Shown piece after piece: positions 23,716-32,471 of a DNA stretch of 32,471 nucleotides. The position numbers were made by a program, and so were the translations under genes. Under the pieces are notes generated by a model. It was not told the origin of the DNA, searched no databases, and saw only the letters and a list, made by a program, of their open reading frames with translations. The stretch covers positions 1 to 32,471 of the forward strand of contig JANQPP010000164.1 in NCBI GenBank assembly GCA_028289405.1, in the 5' to 3' direction. The first letter of the stretch is position 1, and the number at the start of each line of letters is the position of its first letter. This DNA comes from Pirellulales bacterium. GTDB taxonomy: Bacteria; Planctomycetota; Planctomycetia; Pirellulales; JANQPP01.

Positions 23716-24108
23716 ATGACATGCCGAAGAATGTTCAGCAACTTGCTAACGATCACGGTCGTGGCCGGCTGCCTGGCGGGATGGGCCGTCGAATCGGTCG
23801 AGGCTCAAGGCCGTCGCCGGACAGTGCCGCGGTATTCGCCTCCCAGTGGGCGGCCCACGGTGAGCCCGTACCTGAATCTGTTCCGCAACAACTTCAATAA
23901 CCCGCTGCCGAACTACCAGACGTTCGTGCGTCCGATGCAAGAACAGCAACGTGCCAATCAAGAGTTCAGCCGCCAGTTTCGGAGGCAGTCGATGCAAATC
24001 AATCGCCTGCAAACCGATCAGCAACTCTTGCAGCGACAAACGCAGGCAGCACCTACCGGCATTGGTGCGACTTTCTTCAACTACTCGCACTTCTATCCCC
24101 GTCGCTGA
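23716..24108 (+). CDS. Small exported planctomycete-type protein with SPYLNL motif
   Basis: 130 aa from ATG 23716, with AAGGGAG at 23702-23708. A signal peptide (MFSNLLTITVVAGCLAGWAV, cleavage near VEA-QG) is followed by a mature chain without recognisable domain. Its segments are GRPTVSPYLNLFRNNFNNPL, NYQTFVRPMQEQQRANQEF and a Gln/Arg-rich stretch QINRLQTDQQLLQRQTQ, ending GIGATFFNYSHFYPRR. I have the impression that PTVSPYLNL plus a later Asn-Tyr and RPxxE pattern recurs in small exported proteins of Pirellulales, but this is from memory and no function is known. It is likely periplasmic or surface-associated. A hairpin follows at 24152-24176. Confidence 0.75.
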   Translation: MTCRRMFSNLLTITVVAGCLAGWAVESVEAQGRRRTVPRYSPPSGRPTVSPYLNLFRNNFNNPLPNYQTFVRPMQEQQRANQEFSRQFRRQSMQINRLQTDQQLLQRQTQAAPTGIGATFFNYSHFYPRR

Positions 24109-24151
24109 CCGACGCATCCTCCACGGTTCATTCAGCGAAAAGGGAACGTGA

Positions 24152-24176
24152 GCGGCTGCGAAAACTGCACAGCCGC
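24152..24176 (+). terminator. Hairpin after the small exported-protein gene
   Basis: GCGGCTG (24152-24158) pairs perfectly with CAGCCGC (24170-24176) over an 11-base loop, 44 bases after the stop. No T-run follows, so its terminator role is uncertain. The convergent gene ends at 24215. Confidence 0.4.
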
Positions 24177-24214
24177 CGAGGTATGCGCCGTGCGATATGT
24201 CCGTGCGACACGCA

Positions 24215-24874
24215 CTACCCCGCGTCCGGCGAGCCTAGACGTTTCCGCTCCTCATCGCGGATCGCGTCCAGCCTCTCCCGGGCCGTACCTGCTTTGAGCC
24301 ATCCGCTCACTTCGGCGAGAAAATCAAGGGCTTTCGTATCGTGTTCGTTGGGTTCGCGCGTCGCTTGCCGCCGTTGCTCGACGAATTCATGGAATCGCCG
24401 GGTGTAATCCAGCACTTTCTCATCATGTCCGTAATAGGCGTGAAACACGGCCATTGCGAATGCATAGCGAAAGGTGATCTGCCACGCGATGTCCTCATCC
24501 AGCCGATCTAATCTTTCCAGCAGCTTGCGAGGCTCCAGCGGATGATCGATGGACGGTACCATTTGCTCCCGCATCTGTTTCAGTAGACGCGCGAATTTCA
24601 TCTCATTCTCATGGTCCTTCATTCTCATGAAGCCTAGATTGCCCGTCCTGCAAAGCTGAGATGGAACTTTGGAGCTGGGAATGATCAATAAAAAGATCCA
24701 AGCCGCTACCTGATAGCAAAAGCCGTCATGTGAAAAGACTTCAATTTCCTGAATCAGAGGCCCCTCTTCGCGAATGATGCCCGGTATTCGGCCTTCATTG
24801 TTGAACCAGCTCGGACAGAGGTGCTGATGAATGTCCCGCTGCACTCGCTTCAAGTCTCGTTTTTTCATGCCCAT
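24215..24874 (-). CDS. Protein of unknown function (helical C-terminus)
   Basis: 219 aa from ATG 24872-24874, with AGGA six bases upstream. I do not recognise it. The N-terminal 60 residues include EIEVFSHDGFCYQVAAWIFL; the hydrophobic AAWIFLLIIP is short and flanked by Ser and Lys, and is not a clear membrane span. The C-terminal half is predicted helical and charged, with DIAWQITFRYAFAMAVFHAY, DYTRRFHEFVEQRRQATREP and LDAIRDEERKRLG. No signal peptide is seen, so it is probably cytoplasmic. Base composition is visibly more AT-rich than in neighbouring genes, which could mean transfer or relaxed selection. It is a single gene, convergent with the small exported-protein gene. Confidence 0.6.
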   Translation of the reverse strand: MGMKKRDLKRVQRDIHQHLCPSWFNNEGRIPGIIREEGPLIQEIEVFSHDGFCYQVAAWIFLLIIPSSKVPSQLCRTGNLGFMRMKDHENEMKFARLLKQMREQMVPSIDHPLEPRKLLERLDRLDEDIAWQITFRYAFAMAVFHAYYGHDEKVLDYTRRFHEFVEQRRQATREPNEHDTKALDFLAEVSGWLKAGTARERLDAIRDEERKRLGSPDAG

Positions 24875-25092
24875 GATTGGTCCTCGCTACTGGCGTCGCG
24901 CCTTCCCTTCTAGTTTACGCGTCATGGCCAATCGTGACACGCAGCCGGCCAACAGCGAAAACTGCCCGTGCGTCGAGAGGGCCAAATTTGGTATGACCCG
25001 CCTAAGTTGGACTACCGCGTGCGCTTTTCCGCCCATCTAGCTATGTGGGATGAAGGGAGCCGCGCCTATCGCCACCTGCCCACGGACGCGCC

Positions 25093-26106
25093 ATGGATGT
25101 CTCCGTCGTCATTCCGCTGTACAACGAAGTGGAAAACCTGCCCAGGCTGCATCGGCAATTGCAGGAAACACTGGCCGGCACCTCGCTGCGGTATGAAATT
25201 GTTTTCGTGGACGACGGTTCCCAGGACGGTACCACGGACAGTCTGCGGGAATTGGCCGAGCATGACGAAACTATCAAACCGGTCTACTTGCGGCGGAACT
25301 ATGGCCAAACGGCCGCGCTGCGGGCGGGCATCGACCATGCCCACGGCGAGGTCATCGTCACCATGGATGGCGACCTACAAAACGATCCCGCCGATATTCC
25401 CCGCATGCTCGCCAAGCTGGAAGAAGGCTATGACCTGGTGCATGGCTGGCGCCGCCACCGGCAAGACCGCTGGCTGGACCGCCGCTTGCCCAGCATGATC
25501 GCTAACTGGTTGATTTCGCGGACCACGCGGTTTCCGGTGCATGATCTGGGCTGTACGCTGAAAGCCATCCGCCGTGAAATCGCCACGGAACTGGAACTGC
25601 ACGGCGAAATGCACCGTTTCATCCCCATCCTCGCGCATCAGCTTGGTGCCCGCTGCGTGGAACTGGAAGTGAAGCACCATCCCCGCCGTTTCGGGCAAAC
25701 CAAGTACGGCATCAGCCGCACATTCCGCGTACTGCTGGATCTGTTGACGGTCAAATATCTGTTGCATTTCTTTACCAGTCCCATGAAGCTGTTCGGCGGT
25801 GCCGCCATGTGCTGCGCCACGCTCGGCATGCTACTGCTGGCGACGTCCGCCCTGCTCAAGGTGGCCATTGGCGCGGATGTGACGGGAACTCCCTTTCTGC
25901 TCACGGCGATCCTCTTTCTGTTGGCCTCGCTGCAACTGCTTAGCGTGGGCCTCTTGGGCGAAGTCAATTCCCGCATTTACTTCGCGCACGGCGAACAGCG
26001 GCCTTACCGGGTACGTACGGCGCCGTGGGATTCGGCCCAGACGGTTCAACGGCCTAGGCAAGTGCCTGACTGGGCTACGTCCGCGAAGTCGGCGGAAGCG
26101 GCCTGA
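25093..26106 (+). CDS. Family 2 glycosyltransferase, polyprenyl-phosphate hexose transferase type
   Basis: 337 aa. The GT-A domain starts DVSVVIPLYNEVENLPRLHR. Nucleotide-sugar and metal motifs are VDDGSQDGT (39-47) and TMDGDLQNDP (90-99). NYGQTAALRAGIDHAHG and the acceptor-side CTLKAIRRE and RFGQTKYGISRTF are typical of the DPM1/GtrB/ArnC branch. Two C-terminal membrane segments (about 233-255 and 267-291) anchor the protein, followed by a GEVNSRIYFAHGEQRPYRVR ending seen in GtrB-like enzymes. The expected reaction is transfer of a hexose from a UDP- or GDP-sugar to undecaprenyl phosphate on the cytoplasmic face. The sugar cannot be told. The upstream frame lacks a clear Shine-Dalgarno. The following oxidoreductase starts 172 bases later and need not be co-transcribed. 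Confidence 0.9.
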   Translation: MDVSVVIPLYNEVENLPRLHRQLQETLAGTSLRYEIVFVDDGSQDGTTDSLRELAEHDETIKPVYLRRNYGQTAALRAGIDHAHGEVIVTMDGDLQNDPADIPRMLAKLEEGYDLVHGWRRHRQDRWLDRRLPSMIANWLISRTTRFPVHDLGCTLKAIRREIATELELHGEMHRFIPILAHQLGARCVELEVKHHPRRFGQTKYGISRTFRVLLDLLTVKYLLHFFTSPMKLFGGAAMCCATLGMLLLATSALLKVAIGADVTGTPFLLTAILFLLASLQLLSVGLLGEVNSRIYFAHGEQRPYRVRTAPWDSAQTVQRPRQVPDWATSAKSAEAA

Positions 26107-26278
26107 GACCTCTCTGATTCGTCGCGCTCCGTTCCTTTTTGCTTGAATCGGACGGGAAACCGGGTTATGTTACAACCCGTTGGCCTGTAACGCCTTTCTG
26201 GTTTGAAGCTTGCCTGGCGCTGGCCAACCGTGTCCCGCCAAACCCGCCTCTTGGCTCTCAAAGAAGGAGATGGAACGC

Positions 26279-27739
26279 ATGTCCCGTTCAACCCGCCGCC
26301 AATTCCTGGGCCGTTCGCTGGCCGCCAGCACGGTGTTCTCGACATTTACCATCGCCGGCACGAAGTCGAGTGGGAAAGTCTTGGGCGCCAACGACACGGT
26401 CCGCATCGGCGTGGCCGGCATCAATGGCCGTGGCGATTCGCATATGAAGGCATTTTCCGGAGCCCAGGGCAAGGAGAAGAACACGCAGGTCACGTATCTG
26501 ATCGATCCGGATTCGCGGCTGTTCGACAAGAACGTCAAAATGATCCGTGAAAGAAGCGGCAACACACCCAAGTGCGTGCAAGACGTTCGCAAAGCACTGG
26601 AAGACCCCAACCTGGACGCGATCTCCATCGCCACGCCCAATCACTGGCACGCCCTGATGACAATTTGGGCCTGCGAGCACGGCAAGGACGTCTACGTGGA
26701 AAAGCCATGCAGTCATAACGTGCATGAAGGCCGCATCGCGGTGAAGACCGCCCGCAAACATGGCCGCATCGTGCAGCACGGCACGCAAAGCCGCTCTAGT
26801 CCGCATTGGAATAAGGTCATCGCCGCCGTGCATTCGGGCAAATACGGCAAGCTCGTGGTCGCGCGGGGCTACAGTTCCAAGCCACGCAAGAGTATCGGCT
26901 TCCAACCCAACAAGGCACCGCCCAAGGAATTGGATTTCAACATCTGGCTCGGCCCGGCACCGGAACAGCCGTACCACGAAAACCTCGTGCATTACGAGTG
27001 GCACTGGATGTGGGATACCGGCAACGGAGAGATCGGCAACCAGGGCGTGCATCAAATGGACATTGCCCGCTGGGGAATTCCGGGCGCCGGCCTGCCCAAG
27101 AGCGTTATTAGCTTTGGCGGCCGCTTCGGGTACGAAGACCAGGGCCAAACGCCCAATACCCAGTGCACGATCTACGATTACGATGATGCCCTGCTGATCT
27201 TCGAGGTCCGCGGCCTGGTCGATGGCCAGACCAAAAAGGTGGACAACGAATTCTATCTGACCGAGGGCAAGATCATCGACGGCAAGTTCTTCCCCCTCGG
27301 CAGCAACACGGGCGAACCGCTGGATGTCGACATCGACCTGCGGGACACCGACCCGTTCGGCAACTTCGTCAATGCCGTTCGTTCACGGCGGCACGAAGAC
27401 CTCAATGCCGACATTCTCGAGGGGCACCTGTCGAGCGCCTTGTGCCACCTGGGCAACATTTCCTACAGGCTCGGTTCCGACTTCTCCTGCGACGGGAAAG
27501 GGAAGGCCATGGCCCACGACCGCCGCGTGGCCCTCGAGATCGAGAGCATGAAGCATCACCTCACGGAAGAAAACGGCATCAAGCTGGAAGGGCTCACCGG
27601 ACGCATGGGCCGGCGGCTGTTGGTGGATGCCGAAAGGGAGACGTTCGTCAACGACGACGAAGCCGTGACACTGCTCACGCGGAACTATCGCGGCCCCTTC
27701 GTGGTGCCGGAGGATGTCAGCGGCCTGGCCGCCACGTAA
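26279..27739 (+). CDS. Tat-exported Gfo/Idh/MocA family oxidoreductase
   Basis: 486 aa from ATG 26279; AAGGAG (26264-26269) sits nine bases before it. An ATG nine bases earlier overlaps the ribosome site and is less likely. A twin-arginine signal (STRRQFLGRSLAAS) precedes the Rossmann domain with VRIGVAGINGRGDSHMKAF. The conserved catalytic-loop EKPCSHNVHEGRIAV and later QHGTQSRSS, NEGNQGVHQMDIARWGIPG-like segment and DPFGNFVNAVRS are typical of large planctomycete family members. NAD(P)-dependent oxidation or epimerisation of sugars is expected, probably with a tightly bound cofactor because export is folded. Substrate is unknown. The family is greatly expanded in planctomycetes and often serves polysaccharide breakdown. 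A hairpin lies about 40 bases after the stop. Confidence 0.92.
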   Translation: MSRSTRRQFLGRSLAASTVFSTFTIAGTKSSGKVLGANDTVRIGVAGINGRGDSHMKAFSGAQGKEKNTQVTYLIDPDSRLFDKNVKMIRERSGNTPKCVQDVRKALEDPNLDAISIATPNHWHALMTIWACEHGKDVYVEKPCSHNVHEGRIAVKTARKHGRIVQHGTQSRSSPHWNKVIAAVHSGKYGKLVVARGYSSKPRKSIGFQPNKAPPKELDFNIWLGPAPEQPYHENLVHYEWHWMWDTGNGEIGNQGVHQMDIARWGIPGAGLPKSVISFGGRFGYEDQGQTPNTQCTIYDYDDALLIFEVRGLVDGQTKKVDNEFYLTEGKIIDGKFFPLGSNTGEPLDVDIDLRDTDPFGNFVNAVRSRRHEDLNADILEGHLSSALCHLGNISYRLGSDFSCDGKGKAMAHDRRVALEIESMKHHLTEENGIKLEGLTGRMGRRLLVDAERETFVNDDEAVTLLTRNYRGPFVVPEDVSGLAAT

Positions 27740-27776
27740 AGGACTCCGCGTCGCGTAAGAATTGATATAGGCCGGC

Positions 27777-27802
27777 GGCCCTCACACTTTCGCGTGAGGG
27801 CC
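27777..27802. terminator. Strong hairpin after the oxidoreductase gene
   Basis: GGCCCTCAC (27777-27785) pairs perfectly with GTGAGGGCC (27794-27802) over an 8-base loop, with further GC pairing possible outside. It is 38 bases after the stop. No T-run follows on the plus strand, so it is a terminator candidate without the classical tail. Confidence 0.55.
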
Positions 27803-27810
27803 CCCGCCGA

Positions 27811-27942
27811 TCATCTTCGCCTCAGTGAGACTTCGCCAATTAAGGCGAGAACGGCGAAGAAAGTGACACTAATCGTGGCGTGAATGACATCAATGGGCAT
27901 GGGCCTGCGACCTTCGCTGGAGGGAATAGAGCAAGCATCCAT
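27811..27942 (-). CDS. Possible small single-pass membrane protein (43 or 29 aa)
   Basis: This frame is too short for usual gene calls. It ends IDVIHATISVTFFAVLALIG, then EVSLRRR and TGA at 27811-27813. That is one credible membrane span with a basic C-terminal flank (positive-inside, N-out). ATG codons at 27940-27942 and 27898-27900 could start it. Neither has a strong Shine-Dalgarno (a GAAGG lies about a dozen bases before the inner one). It lies downstream of purQ on the same strand, so it could be co-transcribed with it, 168 bases away. Chance cannot be excluded. Confidence 0.25.
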   Translation of the reverse strand: MDACSIPSSEGRRPMPIDVIHATISVTFFAVLALIGEVSLRRR

Positions 27943-28109
27943 GCTCGGCGGGCCATCCGTGCCGTAGGATGAGTCATCGTCCAGGGGAAGGCTCTGGCTG
28001 TAGCCGTGCGTCTCACGGCGGGACAGTTTCCGTGACAGGACCGGTTCACGCCGCCGGTAGAACCGTCGCTGCCGCCATCATCGGTCCCAGAGTGAGAGCG
28101 GGCAGCCAC

Positions 28110-28910
28110 TCACGCGGCGGTGAAAAATCGCACGGCGTTTTGAAAGATCCGCAGCCCATCCGGCACTTCGGGCAGGCCGCTTCGGCGAGTCCATTGCGGA
28201 TGGTGCGTGGCGTGAATGTATCGCTCCGGGTGGGGCATCAGCCCGAACACCCGACCGCTCGGATCACAAAGCCCCGCCACGTTGCCCACCGAACCATTGG
28301 GATTGTGCGGATAGGGCAAGGTTTCTTGGTCCGGGGCGGGCTCCGAGTTGGGCAGGGCATACCGCAAAGCCACCTGGCCATTCCGCTTGAGCTCATTGAG
28401 CGCTGCCGTGTCCCGGGGGACGAACCGGCCCTCCGCGTGGGCGATGGGCAACGACAACGTCTCCAAGCCCTCCAGGAACGGTGACGCCGTCGAACCCGCG
28501 CGCAAGCGCACCCAACGGTCTTCGTAACGTCCTTGATGATTCCAGGTGAGCGTAGCGGGGAGTTCCGAGCGCCGCGCCGCATGGAAGAGGAGGCCGGTTT
28601 GAATCAATGCTTGAAAACCATTGCAAATCCCCAGCATCAGCGACCCGGAATCGCGGAATTCGTGCAGGGCGTCTCCTAGCCGCTGCCGCAATTGGTTGGC
28701 CCAGACGATGCCCGCCGAGATATCGTCTCCGTAGCTGAACCCGCCTGGCAAGCAGAAGATTTGATACTCCCGCAACGCGTGAGGATTCTCCAGCAGCCAG
28801 CGTACGTGACGGCGGGTCGCCTTGCCGCCCGCCGCTTCGAAGGCGAAAGCGGTTTCCTCGTCGCAGTTCGTGCCCGGCGAACGCAGGACCAATACGTGTG
28901 GTTGGGCCAC
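28110..28910 (-). CDS. purQ: Phosphoribosylformylglycinamidine synthase, glutaminase subunit PurQ
   Basis: 266 aa from GTG 28908-28910; GGAG lies about ten bases upstream. A class I glutamine amidotransferase fold is clear: the start PHVLVLRSPGTNCDEETAFA, LPGGFSYGDDISAG (about 54-67), the nucleophile elbow LGICNGFQ with Cys96, and the His227/Glu229 pair in GLMPHPER. It releases ammonia from glutamine for PurL in the fourth step of purine synthesis (FGAR to FGAM) in the cytoplasm. The chain is about 30 residues longer than Bacillus PurQ, with an insert near 115-165 as in archaeal-type forms. It follows purL by 69 bases on the same strand, so the two subunits are made together. Confidence 0.95.
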   Translation of the reverse strand: MAQPHVLVLRSPGTNCDEETAFAFEAAGGKATRRHVRWLLENPHALREYQIFCLPGGFSYGDDISAGIVWANQLRQRLGDALHEFRDSGSLMLGICNGFQALIQTGLLFHAARRSELPATLTWNHQGRYEDRWVRLRAGSTASPFLEGLETLSLPIAHAEGRFVPRDTAALNELKRNGQVALRYALPNSEPAPDQETLPYPHNPNGSVGNVAGLCDPSGRVFGLMPHPERYIHATHHPQWTRRSGLPEVPDGLRIFQNAVRFFTAA

Positions 28911-28979
28911 GGCGTGATTACTCCAATTTCAACAATATCTCAATCCAGTTTGGTCCGGCTGCCAAGTTCCCGCCCTACG

Positions 28980-32010
<3,031 letters not shown>

Positions 32011-32027
<17 letters not shown>

Positions 32028-32471
32028 CGCGCTTCTGCTTCGCTTCCGCTAAAAAACGTTCCAGTCCCCGGTCATCTTCCTTTGCCAACAGGTCCCGCAC
32101 CCGCCGCAGCGATTTTTCCAGCCGCGCGAGTGATGCAAGCGTGTGAGCCCGATTGGTGGCGAAAATCTGCCGCCACAGCCCGGGATCCCCGGAAGCGACC
32201 CGCGTCATTCCGAGCCAGCCGCTGGCCGCCAAGGGGAGCGACTTCGCGGGCGTGGCATGGGCCAAAGCTGCCGCCAACACGTGCGGCAAGTGGCTGCAAT
32301 CGGCCAAAAGCCGGTCATGTTGCTCCGGCGACAACTCCAGTACTTGGCTGCCCACCGACTTCCAAAATTTCGCCAGCCGCCGCACGCTTTCGGGCCGCGA
32401 CTGTCTTCCCGGCGTGACCACGGTGAGCCGGCCCTCGAACAGGTCGGGCACCGCCGACTCCGGCCCTTTTT
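32011..32471 (-). CDS. tyrA: Prephenate/arogenate dehydrogenase, C-terminal part (5' end outside window)
   Basis: The frame is open to the window edge. Visible is the end of the NAD-binding domain (KGPESAVPDLFEGRLTVVTP) and the all-helical dimerisation domain. Conserved TyrA segments are FWKSVGSQVLELSPEQHD, SHLPHVLAAALAHAT, LAASGWLGMTRVASGDPGLW and QIFATNRAHTLASLARLEK. The His in SHLPH helps bind the substrate carboxylate. The enzyme oxidatively decarboxylates prephenate (or arogenate) on the way to tyrosine. The 3' end overlaps purL by 17 bases. Pairing of tyrA with purine genes is not a pathway link, but suggests shared transcription with housekeeping synthesis genes. Confidence 0.93.

Larger units (their letters stand above)
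27740..28109. other. Interval between convergent oxidoreductase and purQ genes
   Basis: 370 bases. It contains a strong hairpin (27777-27802) and a doubtful minus-strand micro-gene (27811-27942). The rest shows nothing I can assign; open frames there are Arg/Pro-rich shadows. Confidence 0.5.

Noticed and set aside
26288..27148. 286-codon open frame antisense to the oxidoreductase
   Set aside because: It is a shadow of the GC-biased third codon positions of a well-recognised gene.

Overview
The window looks like an ordinary chromosomal stretch of a planctomycete, probably of the Pirellulales type. This is inferred from gene content and has not been tested phylogenetically. Supporting signs are a Hanks-type Ser/Thr kinase, paired membrane-anchored squalene-cyclase-like alpha/alpha-barrel proteins, a Tat-exported Gfo/Idh/MocA oxidoreductase, a small exported protein with a 'GRPTVSPYLNL' motif, a stand-alone csrA, a futalosine-pathway menaquinone gene (mqnD), and many short, independently oriented transcription units in moderately GC-rich DNA. 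I saw no mobile element, rRNA, tRNA or CRISPR array.

Layout. 1-4366 (minus): kinase (3' end outside the window) and two paralogous barrel proteins. 4610-5122 (plus): polytopic membrane protein. 5294-7869 (plus): a three-gene unit of an NrtR-like Nudix regulator, a protein that I read as a bacterial relative of the major vault protein (MVP), and an ADP-ribose-pyrophosphatase-like Nudix hydrolase. A palindrome overlaps the likely promoter. 8229-11215 (plus): a large exported LolA-like protein of lower GC, then a DUF1326 protein with a strong terminator. 11283-12587 (minus): M19 dipeptidase. 12977-18591 (plus): a Tad pilus module (tadA, tadB, tadC), a small exported protein and a TPR lipoprotein. 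18631-20568 (minus): tandem parvulin-like protein, divergent from a small anchored protein. 21125-24874: mqnD, rpiB, csrA, a small exported protein and an orphan gene. 25093-27739 (plus): GT2 glycosyltransferase and Tat-exported oxidoreductase. 28110-32471 (minus): tyrA (5' end missing), a PurS-fused purL, and purQ.

The most interesting system is 5262-7869. The middle protein aligns by eye with the last beta repeats, the shoulder (SPFH-like) domain and the cap-helix of eukaryotic MVP, and it has no membrane segment. Its neighbours are both Nudix proteins of the ADP-ribose type, and eukaryotic vaults carry a poly(ADP-ribose) polymerase. I infer an ADP-ribose/NAD-responsive operon encoding a vault-like or band-7-like shell protein. 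No homology search or structure prediction could be run here.

Elsewhere, the parvulin-like protein lacks the usual catalytic histidines in both PPIase domains. PurL carries two PurS-like units at its N-terminus and overlaps tyrA. The 8229 gene has a duplicated LolA-like architecture and an odd basic tail.
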